From: Geminicoccaceae bacterium
GTDB taxonomy: Bacteria; Pseudomonadota; Alphaproteobacteria; Geminicoccales; Geminicoccaceae
Direction of reading: 5' to 3'
Assembly: GCA_025999455.1 (NCBI GenBank)
Contig: AP024683.1
Coordinates: 2,363,501 to 2,427,500 of the forward strand
Length of the DNA: 64,000 nt
Part shown: positions 42,010 through 51,498 of the stretch, piece by piece
Layout: the number at the start of each line of letters is the position of its first letter
Numbering within the stretch: the stretch's first letter is position 1
Made by a program: the position numbers and the translations under genes
Notes under the pieces: generated by a model
Told to the model about the DNA's origin: nothing
The model's database searches: none
The model's input: only the letters and a program-made list of their open reading frames with translations

Positions 42010-45000
42010 GCGGTCCCTTCCGGCTCGCCGAGGGCGGGACGCGGCTCGACCGCGGCCGGCCGATCGGCTTCAGCCTCGACGGCAAGAGGTTCACGGGCTT
42101 CGCGGGCGACACGCTCGCTTCCGCCCTCCTCGCGAGCGGCGTGCGTCTTGTTGGCCGGAGCTTCAAGCGCCACCGGCCGCGCGGGCTCCTCACGGCCGGC
42201 CCCGAGGAGCCGAACGCGCTCCTGCGCGTCGAGCGCGGGCCCGGGCGGGTCGATCCGAACAGCCGGGCGACGCTCGTCGAGCTCGTCCCGGGCCTGGCTG
42301 CTTCGACCCAGAACGCCTGGCCCTCGGTCCGCTTCGACGCCGGGGCGATCTTCGACCGTTTCGCGGGCCATCTCGCGGCCGGCTTCTACTACAAGACCTT
42401 CTTCCGCCCGGGCTGGGCCTGGCACCGGCTCTTCGAGCCGGCGATCCGCCGCGTCGCGGGGCTGGGCCGCGCGCCCGAAGCGCCCGACCCGGACCGCTAT
42501 CTCCACCGTCACGTCCATTGCGATCTCCTGATCGTGGGCGGCGGACCCGCGGGGCTCCGCGCCGCACGCCGCGCGGCACGCGCCGGGGCGCGGGTGATCC
42601 TCGCCGACGAGCGGCCGGCACCGGGCGGCGGGCTCGCCGACACGGGAACCGCGGGGCCGCGGATCGCGGGCGAGACGGCCGCTGCCTGGCTCGCCGGGCT
42701 CGTGGCCGAGCTCGACCGGGCGGGCGAGGTCGTCCGGCTCGACCGGACCACCGCCCAAGCGCTCCACCCGAGCGGCTACGCCCTCCTGCTCGAGCGGGTG
42801 AGCGACCATCTCCGGGAGCCCGACCCGCGCCTGCCGCGCGAACGGCTCTGGAAGGTCCGGCCGAGGGCGGTCCTGCTCGCGACCGGCGCGATCGAACGGC
42901 CGCTGCTCTTCCCCGACAACGACCGGCCCGGGATCCTCCTGGCCGGCGCGGCGCGGGCCTTCCTCGCCCGCCAGGCGGTCCTGCCGGGGCGCGACCTGGT
43001 CGTCGCCGCCTTCGACGATTCGGCCTACGCCGCCGCCCTCGAGCTCGCCCGGGCCGGCGCCCGGGTCCATGCGATCGTCGATCCGCGCCCCGAGCCGGGC
43101 TGGGCCGCGCGCACGGCGGCCGAGGCGGGGCTGCGCGTCCTCGCGGGCTGGGCGCCGGTCGGCAGCGAGGGCGGGCCGGGGCTGCGCGCGGTGCGGCTCG
43201 CCCCGCTCGACGCGAAGGGCCGGCCCGAGGCCCGCGGCGAGCGCACGATCCCCTGCGATGCGCTGCTCGTTTCGGGCGGCTGGACGCCCGCCGTGCAGCT
43301 CTGGGCGCAGGCGGGGGGTGCCGTCGCCTGGGACGAAGCGGCCGCCGCCTTTCTCCCGACGCGGGGGCCGAGCTGGCTCGCTGTCGCCGGGGCGGCGGCA
43401 GGCGCCCGCACGCTCGGCGAAGCCCTCGCTCAGGCCGACCGGGCGGTGGACCGGCTCCTCGCGGGGCTCGGCTTCACGCCGGAAGCGGAGCCGCTCCCGC
43501 CGATCGAGGAGCCCGAGCCGGCCCGGGCCCTGCCGCCTTGGGCCACACCCGAGCTCTGGCGGCGCGATCCGAAGGCCACGTTCGTCGATTTCCAGAACGA
43601 CGTGAGCGTGGCCGACCTCGAGGGTGCCGTGCGGGAGGGCTTTTCCGCACCCGAGCACGCCAAGCGCTGGACCACGGCCGGCATGGCGACCGACCAGGGC
43701 AAGACCGCCCAGCCCACCGCCCTCGCCCTCCTGGCCGCGAGCTCCGTCCGACCGCTCGAAGAGCTCGCGCCCACGACCATGCGGCCGCCTTGGACGCCCA
43801 CGAGCTTCGGCGCGCTCGCAGGTGTCCACCGGAGCGATCTCTTCCGGCCGATCCGCACGACGCCGCTGCACGGCTGGGCTGCCGCCAAGGGCGCGATCTT
43901 CGAGGACGTGGGCCATTGGAAGCGGCCCACCGCCTTTCCTCGGCCCGGCGAGAGCCTCGAGGCGGCGGTCGCGCGCGAATGCCGGGCCGTGCGCACGGGC
44001 GTGGGCTTGCTCGATGCGAGCACGCTCGGCGCCTTCGACGTCCAGGGCGAGGACGCCGCTTCGTTCCTCGAGCGGATCTGGACGATCGACGTCGCGGATC
44101 TCCCGGTCGGCCGTTGCCGCTACGGCCTCGTCCTGAAAGACGACGGTACGGTCCTCGACGACGGCGTGGTCTGCCGGCTCGCGCCGAATCGCTTCCTCCT
44201 CTCGACCACGACCGGCGGGGCGGCGCGGCTCCACGCCTGGCTCGAGCGCTGGGCGCAGACCGAGTGGCCCGAACTCGAGGTCTGGATCACGCCCGTCACC
44301 GAGGGTCGGGCGGTGATCGCGGTCCAGGGCCCGCAGTCGCGGCTCCTCCTGCGGCGGGCGGTGAGCGGCGTCGACCTGTCGGCCAAGGCCTTCCCGCACA
44401 TGGCCTGGCGCGAGGGGTGGATCGGCGGCGTGCCGGTGCGGATCTTCCGGGTCAGCTTCACGGGCGAGCTCGGCTTCGAGCTGCACGTGCCGGCGAGTCG
44501 TGCCGAAGAGGTGGTCGAGACGCTCGAGCGGCTGGCCCCCGACCTCGAGCCCACCCCCTACGGCATCGAGGCGATGCACCTCCTGCGGCTCGAGAAGGGC
44601 TACATCCTCGTGGGCCACGAGACCGACGGCACGATCACGCCGCGCGATCTCGGCCTCGAGCGGCTGCTCTCGAGCAAGAAGGACTTCGTCGGCAAGCGCT
44701 CGCTCGAGCTCCCCGAGCATCGGAGCGCCGACCGGCCGCGACTCGTGGGCCTCCTGCCGGTCGACCCGACGGCGCTTCCTTCGGTGGGCGGCCAGCTCGT
44801 CGAGCGCGCCGAGCCGGGCACCCCCTCGCTCGGCCGGGTGAGCTCGGCCGGCCGCTCGCCGACCCTCGGGCGGACGATCGCGCTCGGCCTGGTCCGCGCC
44901 GACCGCGCCCGGCCCGGCACCCGGCTCCTCGTCTACGCGGCCGACAGGCCGGCGATCGAGGTCGAGCTCTGCTCGCCCTGCTTCCTCGACCCCGAAGGAG

Positions 45001-45017
45001 CACGCCTGCGTGGCTAG
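42006..45017 (+). CDS. soxA: Sarcosine oxidase, alpha subunit
   Basis: A 1003-residue subunit. The N-terminal 2Fe-2S-like fold lacks cluster cysteines as usual in this family (RPIGFSLDGKRFTGFAGDTL, SFKRHRPRGLLTAGPEEPNA). The NAD site is CDLLIVGGGPAGLRAARRAAR near residue 177. From about residue 600 comes a GcvT-like folate-binding domain (TPLHGWAAAKGAIFEDVGHWKRP, then GLLDASTLGAFDVQG, GELGFELHVPASRAEEV, RLEKGYILVGHETDGTITP). It hands the formaldehyde-level carbon to tetrahydrofolate. The start is GTG at 42006, coupled to soxD. Confidence 0.95.
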   Translation: MSGPFRLAEGGTRLDRGRPIGFSLDGKRFTGFAGDTLASALLASGVRLVGRSFKRHRPRGLLTAGPEEPNALLRVERGPGRVDPNSRATLVELVPGLAASTQNAWPSVRFDAGAIFDRFAGHLAAGFYYKTFFRPGWAWHRLFEPAIRRVAGLGRAPEAPDPDRYLHRHVHCDLLIVGGGPAGLRAARRAARAGARVILADERPAPGGGLADTGTAGPRIAGETAAAWLAGLVAELDRAGEVVRLDRTTAQALHPSGYALLLERVSDHLREPDPRLPRERLWKVRPRAVLLATGAIERPLLFPDNDRPGILLAGAARAFLARQAVLPGRDLVVAAFDDSAYAAALELARAGARVHAIVDPRPEPGWAARTAAEAGLRVLAGWAPVGSEGGPGLRAVRLAPLDAKGRPEARGERTIPCDALLVSGGWTPAVQLWAQAGGAVAWDEAAAAFLPTRGPSWLAVAGAAAGARTLGEALAQADRAVDRLLAGLGFTPEAEPLPPIEEPEPARALPPWATPELWRRDPKATFVDFQNDVSVADLEGAVREGFSAPEHAKRWTTAGMATDQGKTAQPTALALLAASSVRPLEELAPTTMRPPWTPTSFGALAGVHRSDLFRPIRTTPLHGWAAAKGAIFEDVGHWKRPTAFPRPGESLEAAVARECRAVRTGVGLLDASTLGAFDVQGEDAASFLERIWTIDVADLPVGRCRYGLVLKDDGTVLDDGVVCRLAPNRFLLSTTTGGAARLHAWLERWAQTEWPELEVWITPVTEGRAVIAVQGPQSRLLLRRAVSGVDLSAKAFPHMAWREGWIGGVPVRIFRVSFTGELGFELHVPASRAEEVVETLERLAPDLEPTPYGIEAMHLLRLEKGYILVGHETDGTITPRDLGLERLLSSKKDFVGKRSLELPEHRSADRPRLVGLLPVDPTALPSVGGQLVERAEPGTPSLGRVSSAGRSPTLGRTIALGLVRADRARPGTRLLVYAADRPAIEVELCSPCFLDPEGARLRG

Positions 45018-45606
45018 GATCGCGGCCCTCGCCCGGCTCGACCCCGCGGCCCTCGCCGCACCCGGCGCGGATCCGGTCCGCCTCGCCGAGCACTCCTTCC
45101 GCGCCCGGCTCCTCCTGCGTGGCCGAGACGAGGCCCTCGCCGCGGCTCTCGAGGCTCTCGGATTCGGCCCCGCCCGGGAGGTCGGCGCGGTCGCCCGATC
45201 GGGCGAGCGACGGGCGCTCCGGCTCGGCCCCGACCGGCTCGTTCTGCTAGACCGGCCGGGCGAGGAAACCGCACTCGAAGCGCGGCTCGCGCCCCTCCTC
45301 GGCGAGCGCGGCGGGGCCGTGGTCGACCTCACCGAAGCGATGACCACGCTCGCCATCGACGGCCCGGAACCGGCGGTCCGCGCCACGCTCGCCGAGGGCT
45401 GCCCGCTCGACCTCCACGCCCGCGCCTTCCCCCCGGGCCGTTGCGCCGCCTCGCTCTACGGCAAGGTGCCGGTCTGGCTCGAGGCCGTCGAAGCACGCGC
45501 CGGGCGGCTCGTCGTCGAGCTCCACGTCGACCGCTCCTACGCGACGCATCTCGCCCGCCACTTGGCGCTCGCCGGCCGCGAGTTCGGTTTTCACTTCCAG
45601 AGCTGA
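45010..45606 (+). CDS. soxG: Sarcosine oxidase, gamma subunit
   Basis: A 198-residue subunit that completes the oxidase. The family blocks are RRALRLGPDRLVLLDRPGEE, AVVDLTEAMTTLAIDGPEPA, LAEGCPLDLHARAFPPGRCAAS and HVDRSYATHLARHLALAGREFG. The GTG at 45010 overlaps the soxA stop by 8 bp and has AAGGAG 9 bp upstream. glyA and formyl-THF genes that often join this operon are absent from the window. Confidence 0.92.
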   Translation: MARIAALARLDPAALAAPGADPVRLAEHSFRARLLLRGRDEALAAALEALGFGPAREVGAVARSGERRALRLGPDRLVLLDRPGEETALEARLAPLLGERGGAVVDLTEAMTTLAIDGPEPAVRATLAEGCPLDLHARAFPPGRCAASLYGKVPVWLEAVEARAGRLVVELHVDRSYATHLARHLALAGREFGFHFQS

Positions 45607-45635
45607 ACAGGGCCCGCCGTTCGGCGCGGCAAAGT

Positions 45636-45647
45636 TGCAGCGCTGCA
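45636..45647. promoter_or_regulatory. Perfect 12-bp palindrome after soxG
   Basis: TGCAGC-GCTGCA lies 30 bp after the soxG stop and 91 bp before the next ATG, in a region slightly poorer in GC. It could be an operator for the downstream hypothetical gene. It is not followed by a T-run, so it is not a typical terminator. Confidence 0.3.
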
Positions 45648-45737
45648 TCGGTTCGGCCGCAGTTTCTCCTTAACGTTGTGCCCCCTTCGAGATAATCGTC
45701 TCGAGCGTGAGGATCGCCAGCCGAGCGGGGGCGCGAC

Positions 45738-46241
45738 ATGAACGAGCCGAAGGCCGATCCGCAGCGAGCCTTCCGAGCCGGGCTCGGGGTGGCCGAGATC
45801 GAGCCGCGCGCGCCCGGCCTCGCCGAGGCACCGGCCGCTTGGGGGCGCGGCCCGAACGAGGCGCTCGTGCTCGCGATGCAGCGGCTGCCGGGCCTCGTCG
45901 AGCCGAAAGCGGCCTTCGAGACCGGGCGGGCGCTCCGGATCATCGCCCGGCTCCTGGACGCGGCCGGTGCGCCGGCCCGGGTCGGCGAGCAGTTCCGCGA
46001 CAATCTCGTGGCCGCCGTCATCGCGCACGCCGCCCGGCGGGGGGCGCGACCCTGGAACGCCGAGGACACGGTCGCGATGTTCGTCGAGCTCTATCGGCGC
46101 GGGCTCGGCGTCGAGGCCGGCGAGCCGAACCGGATCGAGGCGACACTCTTGCGTTGGGCGCGCCAGGAACTGCGGCCACTTCCGGGCACGCGCGAGCGCC
46201 GGCCGCACGACCCCTTACGGCTGCTCGACCTCGCCGCCTGA
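45738..46241 (+). CDS. Hypothetical protein
   Basis: A 167-residue soluble protein that I do not recognise. It is mostly helical; a central block reads LIIARLLD-like helices followed by VGEQFRDNLVAAVIAHAARR and WNAEDTVAMFVELYRRG. No signal peptide, membrane helix or metal motif is visible. The ATG at 45738 follows a gap of 131 bp from soxG, so it is probably a separate transcript. Codon use matches the neighbours, and the residue composition is protein-like. Confidence 0.6.
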   Translation: MNEPKADPQRAFRAGLGVAEIEPRAPGLAEAPAAWGRGPNEALVLAMQRLPGLVEPKAAFETGRALRIIARLLDAAGAPARVGEQFRDNLVAAVIAHAARRGARPWNAEDTVAMFVELYRRGLGVEAGEPNRIEATLLRWARQELRPLPGTRERRPHDPLRLLDLAA

Positions 46242-46293
46242 GGGCTGGACCGGCGCGACGCGCGGCCGCGGCGCGGTTCGGCTCTCGGGCCGC

Positions 46294-46974
46294 TCAGAAG
46301 CGGGCGAGGGCTTCGCGCAGAGCGGTGCTGCCGGTGTTCGTGACGGTCCGCTCCTTCAAGATCGCCGCGGCCGTGACCGGCTGGCCGTAATAGGCCTTGT
46401 TCCAATCGTCCTTGACGAGGATCGCGGTCCCCTCGACCGAGAGCCCGCCGTAGAGGCCCTTGCCGCGGCTGAAGACGTAGAGGTCCTCGCCGAACTGGAC
46501 GGTCGTGGCGGCCCCCACCCCGGCGCCGACCGGCCCCGCCGCGACGCTCGCATCGGTGCCGATCTTGAAGTTCGAGCTCAAGATCTTGTCGAGCGCGCTC
46601 TGGTTCATGACCGTGATGACGACGTCCGAGGCCTTGCCGCCGAACTGCAGGCCGATCGAGCCGCCGTAGAGGTCGAGGAAGACCGGATCGCTCCAGGCCC
46701 CGCTGCGGATGTCCCGAGCCAAGAGCACCCCCTGGCCGTATTCCGCGCCGACGAAGAAGCCCCCCTTCAAGAGGTCGGGCACGACGATGACCGCGTAGGC
46801 GTTCTGGACGTAGACCCGCATCCGTTGGAAGTTCGGATCCGCCAGGAACTCCTCGACGACGATCCGCGCCCGGTCGACGAGCCGTTGCTGCTCACCCTCC
46901 GCCCGGGCCGCCGGGGCGAGTGCTGCGCCGAGGGCGGCGGCCAACAACAGGCGACGGCGGCTGGACGCGGGCAT
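46294..46974 (-). CDS. SYLF-domain lipid-binding protein (YSC84-like)
   Basis: A 226-residue secreted protein. It has a signal peptide (SSRRRLLLAAALGAALAPAARA) with a double/triple Arg start. The SYLF domain follows: AVIVVPDLLKGGFFVGAEYGQGVLLAR, SIGLQFGGKASDVVITVMNQSALDKILSS, TDASVAAGPVGAG and ILVKDDWNKAYYG. The domain binds phosphoinositides in eukaryotes; in bacteria the role is not settled, probably in the envelope. The ATG at 46974 was preferred to one 16 codons upstream because the signal peptide begins there. Confidence 0.88.
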   Translation of the reverse strand: MPASSRRRLLLAAALGAALAPAARAEGEQQRLVDRARIVVEEFLADPNFQRMRVYVQNAYAVIVVPDLLKGGFFVGAEYGQGVLLARDIRSGAWSDPVFLDLYGGSIGLQFGGKASDVVITVMNQSALDKILSSNFKIGTDASVAAGPVGAGVGAATTVQFGEDLYVFSRGKGLYGGLSVEGTAILVKDDWNKAYYGQPVTAAAILKERTVTNTGSTALREALARF

Positions 46975-47079
46975 GGTGGAGGTCCTTCGGATCGGTCGAG
47001 CTCGGTCGGCGCGGGCGGGCAAGACCGCGCCGGCTTCACGTTCGGTCGAGCGGGGAGCCTAGGCGATCGCCCGGGGCGG

Positions 47080-47844
47080 TCAAGGCGCGCGGCGGCGCGC
47101 GTCGGTCTCGCGCGGGTCGGCGAAGCGACGGGGCCGGAGCCCGTCGTGGAACCACTTCACGAAGCCGACCATGTCGAAGACCGGGAGGCCGGTCCGCTCG
47201 GCGATCGCCCGGGCGTAGGGGCACATGTTCGTGCATTCGAGGAGGATCGCCCCGACCTCGGGATGCAGCGCGAGCAACCGCTCGGCGGCCTCGAGGAGAT
47301 CGGCTTCGGCGGCCACCGGGTCGAGCACCCGCTCGTCGCCCAGGATCACGCGGGTGAACTCGCGGCCGCCCTCGGTACCGACGATCGGCGTGCCCTCGGG
47401 CACGCCCGCCGCGCGCAGATGCTCGGCCGTGAGGCTTTGGGCCGAGATCGTGAGGATGCCGACCTTGCGGCCGGGCGGCAGAAGGGCCTGGATCGCGCGC
47501 GCCTGGAGGAGCGAGGAGGTCGCGACGGGCACGCCCACCGCGGCCGCGAGTTCGCTCTGGAACAGGGCCAAGAAGCCGCAATTCGTCGTGATCCCGTCGC
47601 AGCCGATCGCGACGAGCTCGCGCGCGGCCTCGACGAAGGCGGGCAACAGGCCCTCGGCACGGCGGCGGACGACCCGGTCCGGCGAGGCGCCCCGCACGAC
47701 CCGGTAATGGACCGGGAAGGGCCAGGTGAGCGCGTTGCCCATGTCACCGGGAATGCGGGGAAAGCGCGCTTCGAGCATGAGGATGCCGACCGCCGCGCCG
47801 TAGACGGCCCGGCCACCTTCCACGCCGGTCGGGTTCGGCTGCAC
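47080..47844 (-). CDS. Aspartate/glutamate racemase-family protein
   Basis: A 254-residue protein of the Asp/Glu/hydantoin racemase superfamily. It has the two-cysteine pattern: [17 protein letters not shown] near residue 80 and [27 protein letters not shown] near residue 205. [15 protein letters not shown] and [12 protein letters not shown] are the Rossmann-like strands. The real substrate could be an amino acid, maleate or hydantoin. I chose GTG 47844 because GGAGAGGAAAC precedes it; a longer ATG start at 47952 would overlap wrbA. It is divergent from wrbA. Confidence 0.8.
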   Translation of the reverse strand: MQPNPTGVEGGRAVYGAAVGILMLEARFPRIPGDMGNALTWPFPVHYRVVRGASPDRVVRRRAEGLLPAFVEAARELVAIGCDGITTNCGFLALFQSELAAAVGVPVATSSLLQARAIQALLPPGRKVGILTISAQSLTAEHLRAAGVPEGTPIVGTEGGREFTRVILGDERVLDPVAAEADLLEAAERLLALHPEVGAILLECTNMCPYARAIAERTGLPVFDMVGFVKWFHDGLRPRRFADPRETDARRRAP

Positions 47845-47941
47845 CGTTTCCTCTCCGTTACCGATCCGGTTCCGCTCCGGGACCTGGGAGTTCGCCGCGC
47901 GGGCCCCCAACTGCTCGGCGCAGCGATCGAAGGAGCTCAGC

Positions 47942-48547
47942 ATGGCGACCAAGGTCTTGGTTCTTTATTACAGCACCTACGGCCACGTCGAGACGATGGC
48001 GCATGCCGTCGCCGAAGGCGCGCGTGCGGTCGAGGGTGTCGAGGTCGCGGTCAAGCGCGTGCCCGAGACCGTACCCGAAGAGATCGCCAAGCAATTCCAC
48101 TTCAAGCTCGACCAGAAGGCGCCGGTGGCGAGCCCGCAGGAGCTTCCCGACTACGATGCGATCATCGTCGGCTGCCCGACCCGTTACGGCGGGATGGCCT
48201 CGCAGATGCGCGCCTTCTGGGACCAGACCGGGAGCCTCTGGGCGAAGGGGGCGCTGATCGGCAAGGTCGCCTCGATGTTCACCTCAAGCGCCACCCAGCA
48301 CGGCGGCAACGAGACGACGATCGTCACGGCCCTGCCGCTCTTCCTCCATCACGGCATGGTCTATGTGGGCCTGCCCTATTCCTGCGCCGAGCAGATGACG
48401 CTCGACGAGATCGCGGGCGGCAGCCCCTACGGCGCGACGACGATCGCGGGTGGCCAGGGCCAGCGCCAGCCCTCCGAAAAGGAGCTCGCCATGGCCCGCT
48501 TCCAGGGCCGCCACGTGGCCGAGATCGCCAAGAAATTGAAAGGTTGA
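47942..48547 (+). CDS. wrbA: NAD(P)H:quinone oxidoreductase WrbA
   Basis: A 201-residue flavodoxin-fold enzyme reducing quinones by two electrons. FMN-binding blocks are clear: [15 protein letters not shown] near residue 6, [20 protein letters not shown] near 78, and [15 protein letters not shown] near 112. [17 protein letters not shown] and the C-terminal [18 protein letters not shown] are typical of WrbA. AAGGAG lies 8 bp upstream of the ATG. It probably serves oxidative-stress defence. Confidence 0.95.
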   Translation: MATKVLVLYYSTYGHVETMAHAVAEGARAVEGVEVAVKRVPETVPEEIAKQFHFKLDQKAPVASPQELPDYDAIIVGCPTRYGGMASQMRAFWDQTGSLWAKGALIGKVASMFTSSATQHGGNETTIVTALPLFLHHGMVYVGLPYSCAEQMTLDEIAGGSPYGATTIAGGQGQRQPSEKELAMARFQGRHVAEIAKKLKG

Positions 48548-48674
48548 CGTACCGGGGGCCGGCGACCGTGCCGGCTCCCCCTCCCCCGCCGGTTCGTCCT
48601 ATGCCACACTCTCGGTCGCGGCGGTCGCGTGCCGCCGCACGGGCGGGAACGCGGGCGGACGGAAACACGAGGTC

Positions 48675-49856
48675 GTGGAGCGGGGGGAGCCGACGCCGAT
48701 CGCGATCGCGGGCACGGGCTTCGTCGCCCGCCATCTCGCCCTCGAACTCGCGCACCGACCCGACTGGCGGCTCACGGCCGTCCTCACCCGGAGGCCGCGC
48801 GGCTCGGTCGCGGGCTTCCCCGAAGAACTCCTCGTCGATTCGATCGACGCGGCGATCGAGCGGGCGCCGATCCTCGTCGAATGCACGGGCGACGTGCTGC
48901 GCGGCACCGAGCTCGTCGAACGGGCGCTCGCCGCCGGCCGGGCGGTCGTCACCTACGCGGCCGAGCTCCACGTCACGACCGGCTCGGCCTTGGTGGGCCG
49001 CGGCCTTTTGAGCGAGGCCGAGGGCGACCAGCCGGGCTCGCTCGCGGCGCTCGCCGAAGAAGCCCGGACGATGGGCTTCGAGCCTTTGGTCTACGGCAAT
49101 CTCAAGGGCTTCCTCGACCGCGACCCGAGCCCCGACTCGATGCGCTACTGGGCCGAACGGCAGGGGCTCTCCCTGCCCATGGTCACGGCCTTCACCGACG
49201 GCACCAAGGTCCAGGTCGAACAATGCCTCGTCGGCAACGGCCTCGGCGCCGACATCGCCCGCGAGGAGTTGTTGGGCCCCGCGGAAGAGGATCTCGGGCG
49301 CGGCGCACGCCGCCTCGCCGAGGAAGCCGAACGGCTCGGCCGGCCGATCACCGATTATCTCTTGGGCCGCGGCTTCCCGCACGGGGTCTTCCTCGTGGCG
49401 CGGCACCGCGAGGAGCAACGGGCGGCCCTGCGCTATCTCAAGATGGGCGACGGGCCCTTCTACACACTTCTGAAGCCGCAGGTCCTCGTCCACCTCGAGG
49501 CCTTCAAGACGCTCGAGCGGATCCGCTCCGGCAAGGGCCCGCTCCTCGACAATTCGCCCCGCCCGAGGCTCTCGGTCGCGGCCGTGGCGAAACGCCGGCT
49601 CGAGCCAGGGACGCGGATCGCCCACGGGATCGGCAGCTTCGAATTGCGCGGGATTTGCGTGCGGATCGTCGACCGGCCGGACCATCTGCCGATCGGCCTC
49701 GCCCGCGACCTCGTGCTGCGCCGGCGGGTCGAACCGGGCCAGGTTCTGAGCTTCGACGACGTGGAGCTGCCGCCCTCGCGCGCGCTCGAGCTCTGGCGCG
49801 AGATCCGCGCCCGCGTCCTCGCCGCTCCGGGTCGGGAGGCGAGCCCGTGCAGGTGA
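48675..49856 (+). CDS. Homoserine dehydrogenase-like protein with C-terminal SAF domain
   Basis: A 393-residue protein. A Rossmann fold opens with PIAIAGTGFVARHLALEL, then DAAIERAPILVECTGDVLRG and AVVTYAAELHVTTGSALVG. The middle has LVYGNLKGFLDRDPSP. The last 75 residues form an SAF domain (VAAVAKRRLEPGTRIAHGIGSFELRG and PIGLARDLVLRRRVEPGQVLSFDDV), which is antifreeze-like. This architecture is the uncharacterised COG4091-type group. It overlaps rfbC by 10 bp, so it is cotranscribed with nucleotide-sugar genes and may make or modify the sugar. The start is GTG at 48675. Confidence 0.8.
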   Translation: MERGEPTPIAIAGTGFVARHLALELAHRPDWRLTAVLTRRPRGSVAGFPEELLVDSIDAAIERAPILVECTGDVLRGTELVERALAAGRAVVTYAAELHVTTGSALVGRGLLSEAEGDQPGSLAALAEEARTMGFEPLVYGNLKGFLDRDPSPDSMRYWAERQGLSLPMVTAFTDGTKVQVEQCLVGNGLGADIAREELLGPAEEDLGRGARRLAEEAERLGRPITDYLLGRGFPHGVFLVARHREEQRAALRYLKMGDGPFYTLLKPQVLVHLEAFKTLERIRSGKGPLLDNSPRPRLSVAAVAKRRLEPGTRIAHGIGSFELRGICVRIVDRPDHLPIGLARDLVLRRRVEPGQVLSFDDVELPPSRALELWREIRARVLAAPGREASPCR

Positions 49857-50422
49857 CCCCGACCGCGATCCCCGAGGTGAAGCTCGTCCGGCCCGCCCGG
49901 CACGGCGACGCCCGCGGCTGGTTTTCGGAGATCTGGCACCGCGAGCGCTTCGCCGAAGCCGGGATCGCGCTCGACTTCGTCCAGGACAATCTCGCCCACT
50001 CGGCCACGGCCGGCACGCTCCGCGGCCTCCATTTCCAGAGGCCACCCGGAGCCCAGAGCAAGCTCGTCCGCGTGCTCGCGGGCCGGATCTTCGACGTGGC
50101 GGTCGATCTGCGGCCGAATTCGCCCACCTACCGCCGCCACGTCGCGGTCGAGCTCTCGGCCGAGGACGGCGCCTGGCTCCTCGTGCCGAAGGGCTTCGCC
50201 CACGGCTATCTGACGCTCGAGCCGGAGACCCTCGTGCTCTACAAGGTCGACGCCTACTACGCGCCGAGCCTCGATGGCGGGATCGCCTTCGACGATCCGG
50301 AGCTCGCGATCCCCTGGCCCCTGCCGCCGGGCGGGCCGATCCTCTCGGAGAAGGACCGCCGGCTGCCGCGGCTCTCGGCGCTCGACCCGCCGCCCTTCGC
50401 CGGCCTCGGAGAGCCGACGTGA
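49847..50422 (+). CDS. rfbC: dTDP-4-dehydrorhamnose 3,5-epimerase
   Basis: A 191-residue cupin enzyme. The family blocks are present: HGDARGWFSEIWHRERFAEAG, DFVQDNLAHSATAGTLRGLHFQ (catalytic His), GAQSKLVRVLAGRIFDVAVDLRPNSP and LVPKGFAHGYLTL. It converts dTDP-4-keto-6-deoxyglucose to the L-lyxo form. The GTG at 49847 is supported by GGGAGG 7 bp upstream. Its stop overlaps rfbB. Confidence 0.93.
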   Translation: MQVTPTAIPEVKLVRPARHGDARGWFSEIWHRERFAEAGIALDFVQDNLAHSATAGTLRGLHFQRPPGAQSKLVRVLAGRIFDVAVDLRPNSPTYRRHVAVELSAEDGAWLLVPKGFAHGYLTLEPETLVLYKVDAYYAPSLDGGIAFDDPELAIPWPLPPGGPILSEKDRRLPRLSALDPPPFAGLGEPT

Positions 50423-51498
50423 GACTGCTCGTCACGGGCGGCTGCGGGTTCATCGGCTCGGCGCTGGTCCGGCGGGTGCTCAGGACGACGGATTGGACCG
50501 TCGTCGTCCTCGACAAGCTCACCTACGCGGCCGAGCCCCGCGCGCTCGAGGAGACCGCGGCTTCCCCGCGCTGGCGGCTCGTCGTGGGCGACGTGGCGGA
50601 CCGCGAGCTCCTCGCCCGGCTCTTCGCCGAGGTCCGGCCGCAGGCCGTCCTCCATCTCGCCGCCGAGAGCCACGTCGACCGCTCGATCGACGGCCCCGAC
50701 GCGTTCCTCGCGACGAACGTGGTCGGCACCTTCCGGCTGCTCGAGGCGGCCCTCGCCCATTGGCGGACGCTTTCCGAGCCCGAGCGGTCGCGCTTCCGCT
50801 TCCACCACGTCTCGACCGACGAGGTGTTCGGGGCCCTCGCCCCCGAGGACGGGCCGTTCCGCGAGACGAGCCCCTACGATCCGCGCTCGCCCTATGCTGC
50901 GAGCAAGGCCGCGTCCGACCATTTCGTGCGCGCCTTCGGCCACACCTACGGCCTGCCGGTCCTGGTCTCGAACGCCTCGAACAATTACGGGCCCTGGCAG
51001 TTCCCGGAAAAGCTCGTCCCGCTTTCGATCGCCAAGGCCCTCGAAGGGGCGCCGATCCCGCTCTACGGCCGGGGCGAGCAGGTCCGCGATTGGCTCCACG
51101 TCGACGACCATGCCGAGGCGCTCTTGGCGATCTTGACCCGCGGTGAGGCCGGCCGGACCTATCTCGTGGGTGCCCGGGCCGAGCGGACCAATCTCGATCT
51201 CGTGCGCGAGCTCTGCGCGATCCTCGACGAACTCGCACCCGCTTCGCCGCACCGGCCGCACGAGCGGCTCGTGACCTTCGTCGAGGATCGCCCGGGCCAC
51301 GATCGCCGCTACGCGATCGACCCTTCCCGGCTCGAGACGGAGCTCGGTTGGCGGCCGCGGCGGAGCCTCGCGGAGGGGCTGCGCGCCACCGTCGCCTGGT
51401 ACCTCGAACACCGCGCTTGGCTCGCCGAGATGCGCGCGCGCTACGACGGGCGGCGGCTCGGCCTCGCCCGGGCGGCGGCCGGACGGAGGGAGCCATGA
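50419..51498 (+). CDS. rfbB: dTDP-glucose 4,6-dehydratase
   Basis: A 359-residue extended SDR. The NAD site is [39 protein letters not shown], the active-site HVSTDEVFG (TDE), and [13 protein letters not shown] (YxxxK) are all present. [14 protein letters not shown] and [17 protein letters not shown] complete the signature. It makes dTDP-4-keto-6-deoxyglucose. The start is GTG at 50419, in GTGA overlap with rfbC. Confidence 0.95.
   Translation: MRLLVTGGCGFIGSALVRRVLRTTDWTVVVLDKLTYAAEPRALEETAASPRWRLVVGDVADRELLARLFAEVRPQAVLHLAAESHVDRSIDGPDAFLATNVVGTFRLLEAALAHWRTLSEPERSRFRFHHVSTDEVFGALAPEDGPFRETSPYDPRSPYAASKAASDHFVRAFGHTYGLPVLVSNASNNYGPWQFPEKLVPLSIAKALEGAPIPLYGRGEQVRDWLHVDDHAEALLAILTRGEAGRTYLVGARAERTNLDLVRELCAILDELAPASPHRPHERLVTFVEDRPGHDRRYAIDPSRLETELGWRPRRSLAEGLRATVAWYLEHRAWLAEMRARYDGRRLGLARAAAGRREP

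Noticed and set aside
41139-45386. 1415-codon open frame opposite the sarcosine oxidase operon
   Set aside because: Antisense to soxD, soxA and soxG, which carry clear family motifs. The opposite translation is rich in Arg, Glu and Gly as expected for a shadow.
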